Source of the DNA: Alphaproteobacteria bacterium
Lineage (GTDB): Bacteria; Pseudomonadota; Alphaproteobacteria; Micropepsales; Micropepsaceae
DNA length: 64,000 bases
Assembly: GCA_016125165.1 (NCBI GenBank)
Contig: WGMH01000003.1
Location: 558,001-622,000, forward strand
Direction of reading: 5' to 3'
Both the position numbers and the translations under genes were made by a program. A model generated the notes under the pieces. The model worked only from the letters and a program-made list of their open reading frames with translations, was not told the DNA's origin and made no database searches. Positions 44,540-53,096 of the stretch are shown here, in pieces. The stretch's first letter is position 1, and each line of letters starts with the position of its first letter.

Positions 44540-45217
44540 TTACGCCTTCTTCGCCTTTCGTTTGCGCGGCTTGGGACCGGGTTTCTGGCGCGCGAGCGTG
44601 CGGCCCAAACGGGATTCCAGCTTCGCGATGAAACGTGCTGACCCCAAAGGGCGACCGGTGCGTTCGCCCTTGCGGATTGCCTCCAGCATGGGCGCATCAA
44701 GTCCCTCGCCCAGAAAATCCTTCCAGTCGTCAACGAGCCGTAGGAGTTTGCGCGGATCGACCAATCCATCGGCGCGATCGTCCAGATGCGCCCGCGCGCT
44801 CGACCAACGCCAATCGCGTGCACGCCGCACCAGTTTCGCGCGCACCGGATTGAGCTCGACGTAGCGGGCGCAAGCCATGAGGTGATTTTCATCCACCGCG
44901 ACGGACGCGAAACGTCCCTGCCACAGAAACCCGTGCCAGCCCTCCCGCAAATTGATGTGGCGCGTATAGCGGCGGTGCGCCTCCGCCAGCGCGGCGCGCA
45001 AACCGTCTTCATCCTTCGGCACAAGGATCAGGTGGACATGGTTGGGCATCAGGCACCAGGCCAAAACCTCCACCCGCGCAGCGCGGCAGCCTTCGATGAG
45101 AAGCTCTTTGTAGAGCGCATAGTCCTCTTCGCGGAAGAAGACCTTCTGACGCCGGTTGCCCCGCTGCGTCACATGATGCGGCACGCCCGGTGCCACGACT
45201 CTTGCCATTCGCGCCAT
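44540..45217 (-). mobile_element. REP-associated tyrosine transposase (RAYT, Y1 family)
   Basis: 225 aa IS200-like single-strand nuclease. The HUH motif is MPNHVHLIL; the catalytic tyrosine region is CARYVELNPVRAKLV; GVPHHVTQRGNRRQ is the typical N-terminus and WSSARAHL a late block. A Lys/Arg-rich tail ends the protein. RAYTs are usually single-copy domesticated enzymes that act on REP palindromes. A tandem 25-base repeat lies just upstream at 45255-45306. No terminal repeats of an IS are visible around the gene. Confidence 0.9.
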
Positions 45218-45254
45218 GTGATGACTTTAGTCTGCGAGCGCAGGCAGCGTCAAT

Positions 45255-45306
45255 TAAGTATAACGTCCCTGTATTTATACCTAAGTATAACGTCCCCGTA
45301 TTTATA
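45255..45306. repeat. Two 25-base direct repeats upstream of the RAYT gene
   Basis: TAAGTATAACGTCCCTGTAT plus TTATA (45255-45279) and its copy at 45282-45306, which differs only by C for T in CCCCGTAT. The period is 27 bases. An eight-base G run follows at 45311-45318. The copies are AT-rich against a GC-rich background and lie about 40 bases before the RAYT start, so they may be its promoter, a target, or both. Confidence 0.75.
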
Positions 45307-45363
45307 AAACGGGGGGGGCCAGGTGGCGCTACGGGGGAGAGAAGCGTCACCCGGCCTTTGCCC

Positions 45364-46056
45364 TTACGCCGCGAGTGCGGCAGGGGCGGTGTTGAGCTGG
45401 TACCCGCGGCCCCACACCGTTTTGATGCAATGCGCGCCCGTCGCATCCATGAGCTTTCGGCGCAACTTGCAGACGAACACATCAATGATCTTCTGCTCCG
45501 GCTCATCCATACCGCCATAGAGATGGTTGAGCAGCGCTTCCTTGGAAAGCGTTGCGCCTTTGCGCAGCGCCAACGCTTCGAGCATCTGGTATTCCTTGGA
45601 GGTCAGGCCAATGGTCTGGCCGTTGACCGCCGCCGTCTTGGCATCCAGATCGAGCACAACACCGGCGCCCGCTTCGATTCGCGAATGCGAATAGGATTTG
45701 GAGCGCCGCACGACGGCATTGATACGGGCCAGCAGCTCTTCGCGATGGAAGGGCTTGGTCATGTAATCATCGGCGCCGCCGGTGAGTGCAGCAATGCGCG
45801 TATCCAGCGTCGCATCACCCGACAGGAAAATGACGGGTGTATCGATCTTGCCGGAACGGAGATTCTTCAAAACCTTGAGGCCGTCAACATCCGGCAGGCG
45901 GACATCGAGCAGGATGACGTCGTAATCCTCGCGTTTCGCCAGATCCAGTCCCTCTTCGCCATCATGGGCGATGTGGACGGCTGATGCGGTGCGGCGCAGC
46001 AAAAGCTCCATGCCGGAAGCCAGGGCAACATCGTCTTCTACGATCAGAATGCGCAT
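45364..46056 (-). CDS. OmpR-family response regulator, CtrA-like paralogue
   Basis: 230 aa. The receiver (1-120) has the acidic pair EDD, phospho-Asp in ILLDVRLPDVDG, LSGD and TKPFH. The winged helix (130-225) reads LTSKEYQMLEALALRKGATLSKEALLNHLYGGMDEPEQKIIDVFVCKLRRKL and VWGRGY, almost the CtrA pattern. True CtrA is very strongly conserved, whereas the receiver here (ASGMELLLRRTASAVHIAHDGEEG) is well diverged, so I call it a paralogue. GGGGAGAAACCTC precedes the ATG at 46056. It lies downstream of fixLJ, separated by 165 bases. Confidence 0.87.
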   Translation of the reverse strand: MRILIVEDDVALASGMELLLRRTASAVHIAHDGEEGLDLAKREDYDVILLDVRLPDVDGLKVLKNLRSGKIDTPVIFLSGDATLDTRIAALTGGADDYMTKPFHREELLARINAVVRRSKSYSHSRIEAGAGVVLDLDAKTAAVNGQTIGLTSKEYQMLEALALRKGATLSKEALLNHLYGGMDEPEQKIIDVFVCKLRRKLMDATGAHCIKTVWGRGYQLNTAPAALAA

Positions 46057-46221
46057 GAGGTTTCTCCCCAATTTGTCCAATACCCAGGATCAAGGTGGGG
46101 AGCCTGGTCAGGCCGAAACACGCCGCCATCCCCCGCACCGCCGCTTCAAACGCAAGCGGTGAGGAAATGTGGCACAGAGAACGAATCGCTAATATTCGGG
46201 TGAACGCTTACGCGGATTCCC

Positions 46222-46857
46222 CTATGCGTGGAGTCCGTTGGATGGGGCATTTCCCCGTGATGCCGCAAGCGAAATGCGTACCAGATCCGACAGGCTTCCG
46301 GCCTGCATCTTGTCCATGATGCGCGCGCGATGGATCTCTATCGTACGCGGCGAAATGCCAAGCTCATAGGCCGCCACCTTGTTCGACCGCCCGGCGACAA
46401 GCTGTTCGAGCACGTTTTTCTCGCGCGGCGTCAGCAGCGACAGAAGCTCTTGCGCGGCACGGGCCTCCGCGCTCTGATCGCGGCGCTGTCCGGCGAGTCT
46501 GAGCGCACGTTCCACGCTGGTCAGGATGGTCGCCTCCTCGAATGGCTTTTCTAGAAAGTCGATGGCACCCGCCTTCATGGCGCGGACCGCCAGCGGCACA
46601 TCACCGTGGCCCGTCATGACGACGACGGCCATTTCAATGCCGCGGCGGTTCATTTCTTCCTGCATCTCCAGCCCGTCCATTTCCGGCATGCGGATATCAA
46701 CGACGACGCATGCGTCCAGCGGCTGCTTTTCAGCGAGAAACGCCTTCGCGGTTGAATAGACGCGAACCGCATAATCCGAGCTTTCGAGAAGGGCGCGCAG
46801 AGACTCGCGCACATCCACATCGTCGTCCACCACAATGACAATCTGCTTACCCGTCAT
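46222..46857 (-). CDS. fixJ: Response regulator FixJ
   Basis: 211 aa. Receiver with DDD, the phospho-Asp in [19 protein letters not shown] and EKPFEE, then a LuxR-type [47 protein letters not shown]. This is the FixJ/NarL arrangement; FixJ is phosphorylated by FixL at low oxygen and activates fixK. The ATG overlaps the fixL stop (ATGA), so sensor and regulator are translated together. The spacing to fixK (over 4 kb, with two genes between) is larger than usual. Confidence 0.92.
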   Translation of the reverse strand: MTGKQIVIVVDDDVDVRESLRALLESSDYAVRVYSTAKAFLAEKQPLDACVVVDIRMPEMDGLEMQEEMNRRGIEMAVVVMTGHGDVPLAVRAMKAGAIDFLEKPFEEATILTSVERALRLAGQRRDQSAEARAAQELLSLLTPREKNVLEQLVAGRSNKVAAYELGISPRTIEIHRARIMDKMQAGSLSDLVRISLAASRGNAPSNGLHA

Positions 46858-48383
46858 ACCGGCGCTCCATCCTCGACTGCGAGCGGGAGTCTGATGCGAA
46901 ACGATGCCCCCTGCCCGTCATTCTTATGCAGCCAGATTCGTCCCCCATTATTCTCCACGATCGACTGGCAAATGCTCAGGCCGATGCCCATGCCTTTGCT
47001 TTTGGTGGAGACAAAGGGCTGAAAGAGCTTGCTGGCCACCTCTTCGGGAAGCCCCGGCCCGGTATCGCTGACGGTGACGTGCAAGGCGCCCTCGCCATCC
47101 GTGGCCGTTGCGATGGTGAGTTCACGCCGTCGGGATGCCGCCATCGCTTCCAGACTATTGCGGATCAGGTTGATGAGTACCTGCTGTATCGGAATACGTC
47201 CGATGAAAACGGGCGGCAATACCGGATCGAACTCCAGGCGGATTTTCACGTTCGCGCCCGCCGCTCCCACCATGCTGAGGGCCAGCGCTTCCTCCACGAC
47301 CTTGTTCATATCCTCGATCGTTTTCTCGCTATCGCGCTTTTCAACAAAGTCGCGCAGATTGCGAATGATGCCGCCAGCCCGCAATGTTTGATCAGCCACC
47401 TTTTCCATCATGTCGCGAGCGCGATCGATGGCCGCGGTCTGTGCGGCTTCGCCCTTCGATGCCAATGTGCGTCGCGCTGCGTTGACATAGTTGGTGATGG
47501 CCGTGAGTGGCTGGTTCAATTCATGCGCAATGGCCGCTGTCATCTGGCCCATCGAATTCAGGCGGGAGACATGGAGCAGTTCGGCCTGCAATTCCTGCAG
47601 GCGCAGCTCAGTGCCCTGCCGGTCGGTGATATTGCGCACAAAGCCGGTGAAGAGGCGGCGCGGACCGGCCACCTCGCCTACTGCCAACTCCATCGGAAAT
47701 GTGCTGCCATCCTTGCGCAGCCCCACAACGACGCGCCCGATACCAATGATGCGCTTGACGCCTGTGGTCCGGTAATTCTGGAGGTAGCGGTCGTGCTGGC
47801 TGCGATAGGGCTCCGGCATCAGCATCTTGACGTTCTGGCCAATGACTTCCTCGTCCGCATAGCCGAACAGGAGACTGGCAGCGCGACTGAAGGATTCGAT
47901 CTGGCCGACATCATCTATGGTGATGATGGCATCGGGCACCGTATCCAGAATGGAGCGCAAGCGCGCTTCGCGATCAGTGACCACTTCACTGGCGCGCTTT
48001 TCTTCGGTGAGATTGTGAGCGATACCCACGAAGTAGCGCTCGCCATCGAGCGAACCCTCGCCAACAGACAGATACATCGGAAACGTACTGCCATCCTTGC
48101 GCTGTCCCGTGACCTCGCGCCCAATGCCCACGACGTGCCGCTCGCCCGTGCGCAAGTACCGACCCAGATGTCCATCGTGATGTTCACGGTGCGAGGGCGG
48201 CATGAGCATACCGATATTGTTGCCAATGACGTCCTGCGCGGAGTAGCCAAACAGCGTTTCGCACGCGGCGTTATAAACGCGCACGATACCATCCGCGTCG
48301 ATCACGATGATGCCGTCAACCGCTGTTGCAATCAGTGCGGTAAACAGCGCGTCTGCGTCGGAGGCAAAAGCAAATGCCTGCAT
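46854..48383 (-). CDS. fixL: Oxygen-sensor histidine kinase FixL with two heme-type PAS domains
   Basis: 509 aa from the ATG at 48383. PAS1 (about 14-125) and PAS2 (140-255) both carry the FixL heme signature. In PAS2: [13 protein letters not shown] with proximal His197 and distal Arg217 in IIGIGR. In PAS1: [13 protein letters not shown] with His69 and Arg89 in VVGIGR. The DHp domain has phospho-His287 in [16 protein letters not shown]; the ATPase domain has [11 protein letters not shown] and [10 protein letters not shown]2 binding to heme normally shuts the kinase off. There are no membrane helices, so it is a soluble FixL. An upstream TTG frame to 48467 is less likely. It phosphorylates FixJ, encoded next. 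Confidence 0.92.
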   Translation of the reverse strand: MQAFAFASDADALFTALIATAVDGIIVIDADGIVRVYNAACETLFGYSAQDVIGNNIGMLMPPSHREHHDGHLGRYLRTGERHVVGIGREVTGQRKDGSTFPMYLSVGEGSLDGERYFVGIAHNLTEEKRASEVVTDREARLRSILDTVPDAIITIDDVGQIESFSRAASLLFGYADEEVIGQNVKMLMPEPYRSQHDRYLQNYRTTGVKRIIGIGRVVVGLRKDGSTFPMELAVGEVAGPRRLFTGFVRNITDRQGTELRLQELQAELLHVSRLNSMGQMTAAIAHELNQPLTAITNYVNAARRTLASKGEAAQTAAIDRARDMMEKVADQTLRAGGIIRNLRDFVEKRDSEKTIEDMNKVVEEALALSMVGAAGANVKIRLEFDPVLPPVFIGRIPIQQVLINLIRNSLEAMAASRRRELTIATATDGEGALHVTVSDTGPGLPEEVASKLFQPFVSTKSKGMGIGLSICQSIVENNGGRIWLHKNDGQGASFRIRLPLAVEDGAPV

Positions 48384-48508
48384 GTCCGCTACGACGTATA
48401 TCCGACTAAATCCCTCAACTAAGGATACTATTACAACTTGTAACTGCGGGAAATGGATAACCTCCAATATTGAGTAAAAAAGTCTGAGTACTTTAGGGAA
48501 CTTAGCGC

Positions 48509-49207
48509 TTATTGCGGCCCAAGGATTTTTGTCTTGGCCCCGTAACTATGCGTTTCGCGCAGAGGCTGCTGGCCCCAGCCATGCGCTTTTTGCAACCATT
48601 CAGTCCGCTCCGCCTCGCCGAGCGCGTCGATACTGCCGACCAAATCCACGCTCTTTGCGGCAATCACTCCGCAGCCGGGCAAGCGGAATTGTCCCTGTCC
48701 ATCGCGCTTCTGGAACCTTGACCGATACATCAACGCGGGCAATCCCATCGTTATGACCACGCGCGCGATGCATAAGCGACTGGCCGCGTTATCTGAAAAA
48801 AAGCGCGTGACGATCGCAGGCGGGGCATCAAGCCACAAGGGAAACACCACAACCACGTTCTGATTGGGCCCGCTCACCAGGTTGCGCGCGGTGGCAAGCG
48901 CGGGATCATTCGTGACGCATCCATCACTTTCGAATAGCGACGGAAAAAGTCCGAGTGAGATTGTGTGCGCTTCACCACCTGCCGCTTCCACACCTGCCGC
49001 GTAATTGTGGCACAGACTGGCGCAAAACCGTTCCGCGCGCGGATCGGGGTGACCGTTGACGATGATCACTCTGCCCGGCGTTCCAGGAAGGGCATGCGAG
49101 CGCTGCGCTGTCTCGCGGGCAGCAAACGGCCAGAGGCTGCGGTGGCGTTCGCGCGGCGTCTGCGAATACGCGAGGCGTTGGCCCATACCAATTTTTTCAG
49201 GCTGCAT
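48509..49207 (-). CDS. Flavodoxin-like NAD(P)H-quinone reductase
   Basis: 232 aa of the NQO/MdaB (flavodoxin-fold 2) family. The core strand and loop are [40 protein letters not shown] and [20 protein letters not shown], typical FMN/FAD two-electron quinone reductases. The N-terminal 45 residues before this core are an unusual extension without family match. The ATG at 49207 has GGGAGAG upstream and overlaps the PAS-protein stop by 11 bases, so the two are coupled. It would protect against quinones or couple to respiration; no target is visible. Confidence 0.78.
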   Translation of the reverse strand: MQPEKIGMGQRLAYSQTPRERHRSLWPFAARETAQRSHALPGTPGRVIIVNGHPDPRAERFCASLCHNYAAGVEAAGGEAHTISLGLFPSLFESDGCVTNDPALATARNLVSGPNQNVVVVFPLWLDAPPAIVTRFFSDNAASRLCIARVVITMGLPALMYRSRFQKRDGQGQFRLPGCGVIAAKSVDLVGSIDALGEAERTEWLQKAHGWGQQPLRETHSYGAKTKILGPQ

Positions 49208-50777
49208 GGTTGCTCTCCCGCTTGAGTTCTTCGAAGCGTTCCAGATCCGTGACATCGGCGAAGGTGGCCATGGTGGCGCCGTTGGGAAGGCGCGACATCG
49301 TCAGCGACAGCACGCGGCCATCAGCGCGCATGATGCGCCCCCAATCGTTGCAGCGTTCGGGCTCTTCGGCCGTTGCACCAGCAAGGACCATGTTCCAGAT
49401 GCTGTCCGCGCCAAATTTCACCTGCACCAGCCGAGCAATGCCCGCAATGGAGGGATGGCTGGATAGTGCATCCTCACCAAGCTGCCACAGGGAGGCGAAC
49501 GCGCGATTGTGCAGAACGATGCGGCTATCGGGGCCGAAGATGGCGATGCCATCATCCATTGCATCCAGCGTGGCGCGCTGCACCTGCGACAGGAGGCGAT
49601 ATGCCGATTCCAGACCCAGACGCTCGCTGATGTCTTCAATCACCAGATAGACGCCGCCCAGCAGATGCGGATGAATGACAATCCTCACGCTGCGGCCACC
49701 GGGCAAATACCACTGCTCTTCGCTGCGCTCGCGGCAAGTTTCCAGCTTCGCCAGGAATTCGGCTTTCCACGCGGGGAAATCCATCTGCTCCGGCAATTGA
49801 CGGGATTCGCGCAGTCGCTCAATCACGTCAGACAGCGACGGCCGGGTTTCAAGGAAGGATTCCTCCAGTCCCCACAGCGTCGCAAATGCTGAGTTGGCGG
49901 TAGTGACGCGCATATCCGCCGCGATGATGGCGATTGCGGAGGGAATGCCATCGAGCAGGTCGGCGACGGCTTCCAGATTGAGCTTCAGCTTCGCTTCGGC
50001 CTGCGCCACATCGGTGATGTCGCGGGCCACCGCCATAACGGAACGATCACGCAGACGCGCCATGCTGATGGCCAGCGCACGGCGCTTGCCGGCGATCATG
50101 GTGTAGCGGTTGGCTTCCACGGCCGTGCCGGAATCCCGCGCCGTTGTGGCCAGCTCCAGCTCGGAGCGTTCGATGACCGCCTGCGCCGCGACCGCCTGCG
50201 GCAATCGCGCATTGCCCGTGGCTTCCAAAAACGCCGCATTGGCCCAGCGCAAAGACAGATCTTCTCCGCGAATCCAGACCGGCATCGGCAACGACTCAAG
50301 CACCGCCCGAAAATCAATATTCACATCAATGGCGCCGAGATTGCGCAGGAAAATGGCCGGACGGCCACCGATTGCGGCACCCCGGACCGAAACCGATTCC
50401 GCAGAAGGTGTTCTGACAACCGCTTCGAACGGCGCTTCCGTGCGAACCAACGCGTCCATCGACGCAACCAGGCGCTTGGCATCAGGGCCTTCGAGGCAGG
50501 CCGACAGCAACGCCGGCGCGTGGCCCGAGCTGAATGCCGTGCCGCTGCCTGGCACCAGCATCACGCTTTCGCCCATGCCCGCAAGCAGGGCCTCACGCAA
50601 TGTCTGTGCTGCGTCAAACTGGCGACGCTCTGCTGCATGGCGCGCACGCATCCTGCGGACACGCACATAAAGCCAGATCGCAAGACCGCTGCCGATGAAG
50701 CCGACGAGCGCGCAGCAGATCGCTGCCCAAAAAAGAAAATCTGCACTATCAGCGGCGGGGGAAATCATGGGGATCAC
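49197..50777 (-). CDS. Membrane-anchored multi-PAS protein without kinase domain
   Basis: 526 aa from a GTG with AGGAG eight bases upstream (an ATG follows nine bases later). One membrane helix (FLFWAAICCALVGFIGSGLAIWLYV) precedes a linker and three or four PAS-like segments: FRAVLESLPMPVWIRGEDLSLRWANAAF, LNLEAVADLLDGIPSAIAII and TLDAMDDGIAIFGPDSRIVLHNRAF, the last ending TFADVTDLERFEELKRESN. Homologues with this PAS order (DivL-like or PAS_7 kinases) continue into DHp and ATPase domains, but here the frame stops and the flavodoxin gene begins. It may be a truncated kinase or a signal-sensing adaptor. It lies directly after fixK. Confidence 0.75.
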   Translation of the reverse strand: MIPMISPAADSADFLFWAAICCALVGFIGSGLAIWLYVRVRRMRARHAAERRQFDAAQTLREALLAGMGESVMLVPGSGTAFSSGHAPALLSACLEGPDAKRLVASMDALVRTEAPFEAVVRTPSAESVSVRGAAIGGRPAIFLRNLGAIDVNIDFRAVLESLPMPVWIRGEDLSLRWANAAFLEATGNARLPQAVAAQAVIERSELELATTARDSGTAVEANRYTMIAGKRRALAISMARLRDRSVMAVARDITDVAQAEAKLKLNLEAVADLLDGIPSAIAIIAADMRVTTANSAFATLWGLEESFLETRPSLSDVIERLRESRQLPEQMDFPAWKAEFLAKLETCRERSEEQWYLPGGRSVRIVIHPHLLGGVYLVIEDISERLGLESAYRLLSQVQRATLDAMDDGIAIFGPDSRIVLHNRAFASLWQLGEDALSSHPSIAGIARLVQVKFGADSIWNMVLAGATAEEPERCNDWGRIMRADGRVLSLTMSRLPNGATMATFADVTDLERFEELKRESNHAA

Positions 50778-50817
50778 AGCGAAATCTCCTGAACTGGCGA
50801 AAACGGTCGGCAAGCGC

Positions 50818-51540
50818 TCAATTGGCCAGCGACATGTCCTGCAATCCGCGAACGTTTTTCAGAATGACCTGCCCGCTGTTGGGCACGACAATCAGACCCT
50901 GATCCTTCAGTTGCGTGATGGCGCGGCACACGGTTTCGACCGTAAGGCCAAGGTGATCGGCGATGTCCTGCCGGCCCATCGGCAAATCGAGCCGCTGCCC
51001 CTGAAACACGTCCAGGCGATCGGCCATGCGCAGCAGGAAGGACGCAACACGTTCCTTCGCGTTCTGACAGGAGACGACGAAAAGGTGCCGCTGCGCTTCC
51101 AGAATATTCGAGGACAGGTGGCACAGAACGCGGCGGCGGATGTTCGGTTCTGCGCTGGCAAGCCTGTCGAAGGCATTGCGCGGATAGACGATCATGTGAA
51201 CTTCATCGACCGCTTCGGCGGTAACCGGATGATCGGCGCATTCCAAAAGTCCGGTGAGATCGCCAGGAAGAAGGAATTCCACAATGTGGCGCCGGCCGTC
51301 AGCGGTGTACCGGCACAACCTCACGGTTCCGTTGATGATGCGGTAGATGCTGTCTGCGGGCTCTTCTTCCGCGTAAATAACTTCGTCGCGGCCAAAGGCC
51401 ACGCGCACGCCGGTGCGCGAGATCGTGCGCAGATAATCCGAAAGCGTAACCGGCTCGCCATTCTCGAACATGCCGCTGCTTTCAAAACTTCCAGCGTGAA
51501 TGATTTCTTCGTTGCGCGCTGCACTGAGTGTCATCGTCAT
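50818..51540 (-). CDS. fixK: Crp/Fnr-family regulator FixK
   Basis: 240 aa. A cNMP-type beta domain (GRDEVIYAEEEPADSIYRIINGTVRL, LLPGDLTGLL) is followed by a long helix and an HTH: MGRQDIADHLGLTVETVCRAITQL. It lacks the N-terminal cysteine cluster of FNR, so it is of FixK/NnrR type and likely made in response to FixJ. The recognition helix keeps Glu202 and Arg206 for TTGA, but the conserved Ser between them is Cys205. The ATG at 51540 has GGAG eight bases upstream. An FNR-type box at 51596-51609 points to autoregulation. It targets cco and ompW by inference. Confidence 0.88.
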   Translation of the reverse strand: MTMTLSAARNEEIIHAGSFESSGMFENGEPVTLSDYLRTISRTGVRVAFGRDEVIYAEEEPADSIYRIINGTVRLCRYTADGRRHIVEFLLPGDLTGLLECADHPVTAEAVDEVHMIVYPRNAFDRLASAEPNIRRRVLCHLSSNILEAQRHLFVVSCQNAKERVASFLLRMADRLDVFQGQRLDLPMGRQDIADHLGLTVETVCRAITQLKDQGLIVVPNSGQVILKNVRGLQDMSLAN

Positions 51541-51595
51541 TTCGCTTACTCCGATTGCAATGAACTTCGACTTGCCGGTGTAAGCATCGTTAAGG

Positions 51596-51609
51596 TTGAA
51601 ACGAATCAA
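51596..51609 (-). promoter_or_regulatory. FNR/FixK-type box before fixK
   Basis: TTGAT-TCGT-TTCAA on the minus strand, one base from the consensus. It is centred about 62 bases before the fixK ATG, so a class II promoter would start near 51561. It implies control of fixK by itself or another FNR-type protein. Confidence 0.6.
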
Positions 51610-51837
51610 TAGACCGGAATTTCCCCTAAGGAGATTCGCGTAGAAGCAATACGTGCGAATACGGATGCTGCCTTTTGTTTGCCGTGCAATTGCTGCGAAA
51701 CGGCGCTGCAGCGATGCGAAAAGTGTTTACCAAGTCTTACTTCAACCGACATTTCTCAATGCGCGCATCTTCTTTCGCGTCTCTGTTTGAGACGGCGCTC
51801 GCAGAACGCGATGCGCGAACGAACGAAGGAAACATCG

Positions 51838-52188
51838 ATGTTTGCCTTGCAGAAGTTCCTGCGCACGATCTTCAGAACGAAGGTGCAGCCGACCATCCGG
51901 ATATCTGGCGCGCAGATTCGCGCACGGCGCGCGGCAGCGGCCACAACGGCTAACCGCGCCAGTGCCAGAGCGTCAGGAACGTGCCGGGAAACGCGCGGCC
52001 ATGTGGACGCTGTGAAGGTTGAATGGCGGCGCGGCGCGCCTGGTACCAATCGCATCTCGTGCATTGGCATGTGGCGCGATGGCGCCAGACGACGGGCCGC
52101 GCGCGTCAATCGCATGCGCGACACCGACTGGCATCGCACCAGGCCGGCCTTCGCCGCGCACCCAGCCTCCATCGGCAGCAAGCCATAG
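51838..52188 (+). CDS. Hypothetical Arg-rich small protein
   Basis: 116 aa frame beginning MFALQKFLRTIFRTKVQPTI with AAGGAAAC eight bases before the ATG. It is very basic (many Arg, few acidic residues), with no membrane helix, signal peptide or motif I recognise. It ends eight bases before the cell-wall hydrolase GTG, so it could be the first gene of that transcript. GC-rich frames of this length arise by chance and the residue bias is that of random GC-rich sequence, so it may not be real. Confidence 0.3.
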   Translation: MFALQKFLRTIFRTKVQPTIRISGAQIRARRAAAATTANRASARASGTCRETRGHVDAVKVEWRRGAPGTNRISCIGMWRDGARRRAARVNRMRDTDWHRTRPAFAAHPASIGSKP

Positions 52189-52196
52189 GAGGCGAT

Positions 52197-52718
52197 GTGC
52201 GCACGATCAAATTCACGGCGGCGCTGCTTGTATTGTTCGCAGCCCTTGTGGCCTCAACCTCTGCAGCCGCCAAGGTGGAAAGCGAACAAGGGTGCCTGGC
52301 CGAAGCGGTCTACTATGAGGCGCGCGGCGAAACGGTCGCCGGGTGGTTGGCCGTGGCCGAGGTCATTCTGCATCGTCTGAAATCCGGAAATCACGGAAGA
52401 ACCATTTGCTCCGTGGTGTATCAGGGTGTCAGCCGCCATGCATGCCAGTTCAGTTTTGCGTGCGATGGATCACAACTGCACAGAAAGTCCGCGCGTGAAT
52501 GGCGGCGAGCGCGCGATATGGCCGCCCAGATACTCTCGGGCGATATCCACCTTGCCAACGAAACCGAAGGGGCGTTGTTTTATCATGCCAGCTACGTCAA
52601 GCCACGATGGGCACATGGCATGATGCGAACAGCCGAGATCGGAAAGCACATCTTCTATCGACCGGCGGACGACCCGTTCGCCTATGAGGCACCTGTTCTC
52701 AGACTCTCCCTTTGGTGA
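52197..52718 (+). CDS. Cell-wall hydrolase, SleB-like
   Basis: 173 aa. GTG start with an AGGAGG eight bases before it. The signal peptide (TIKFTAALLVLFAALVASTSAAA) is followed by the Hydrolase_2/SleB domain: GCLAEAVYYEARGETVAGWLAVAEVILHRL, TICSVVYQG, CQFSFACDG and ALFYHASYVKPRWA. The Glu in YYEARGE is the likely catalytic residue of this muramidase/amidase-type domain. It would act on peptidoglycan in the periplasm. A CTCCC/GGGAG hairpin spans the stop codon at 52706-52723, without a T run. Confidence 0.88.
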   Translation: MRTIKFTAALLVLFAALVASTSAAAKVESEQGCLAEAVYYEARGETVAGWLAVAEVILHRLKSGNHGRTICSVVYQGVSRHACQFSFACDGSQLHRKSAREWRRARDMAAQILSGDIHLANETEGALFYHASYVKPRWAHGMMRTAEIGKHIFYRPADDPFAYEAPVLRLSLW

Positions 52719-52730
52719 GGGAGCGGCCCT

Positions 52731-53096
52731 TTAGCGCTTGCAAGCCGCCTCAATTGCGGCAAGCAGAATGTCATCGCGGACGGGTTTGCCGAAAATCGCA
52801 TTCACGCCCGTTACTTTCAATTTCTGGGGCCGTTCCGCGGTAGCCGTCAAAACGATTACGGGAAATTTTGCGCCGCGCGCCTGGATTTCCGCAATCAGTT
52901 CAAGTCCGGTCATGCCCGGCATGAGATGATCGACGATCATGCAATCCGGCGGGACGGGCTTGGCGTCGAGGTAATCCTGTGGCGAAGCAAAAGCGATTAC
53001 GTCGTAGCCAGACGCTTCCAGCAGCACCTGCAGGGAATCCCGCACGCCGTCATCGTCGTCCACGATATGAATGAGAGCACTTGGACGTTCGCCCAT
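52731..53096 (-). CDS. Single-domain response regulator (FixJ-type receiver)
   Basis: 121 aa. A receiver alone: acidic triad in IHIVDDDDGVRDSLQVLLEASGYDV, phospho-Asp in CMIVDHLMPGMTG, Thr in VLTATAE and Lys in FGKPV. It is closest in form to the receiver of FixJ. With no output domain it would work as a phosphate shuttle or by protein contact, as in alphaproteobacterial multi-step relays. The ATG at 53096 is the first start just before the fold; a longer frame to 53183 has no support. No kinase gene is adjacent. Confidence 0.87.
   Translation of the reverse strand: MGERPSALIHIVDDDDGVRDSLQVLLEASGYDVIAFASPQDYLDAKPVPPDCMIVDHLMPGMTGLELIAEIQARGAKFPVIVLTATAERPQKLKVTGVNAIFGKPVRDDILLAAIEAACKR

Noticed and set aside
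45255..45306. CRISPR-like repeat
   Set aside because: Only two copies with a 2-base gap, no spacers and no cas genes.
45364..46056. Calling this gene ctrA itself
   Set aside because: The receiver is too diverged for CtrA, which is nearly invariant in its group, and the context is fixLJ rather than the usual ctrA neighbourhood.
46926..48422. Plus-strand open frame of 498 aa over fixL
   Set aside because: Antisense shadow; its residues mirror the codon bias of fixL and contain no recognisable fold.
51675..51953. Alternative 92 aa frame in the fixK-hydrolase gap
   Set aside because: It overlaps the frame with the better ribosome site at 51838 and has no motif or start signal.
52706..52723. 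Terminator after the cell-wall hydrolase
   Set aside because: The hairpin spans the stop codon and is short, with no T run; it is mentioned in the gene entry only.
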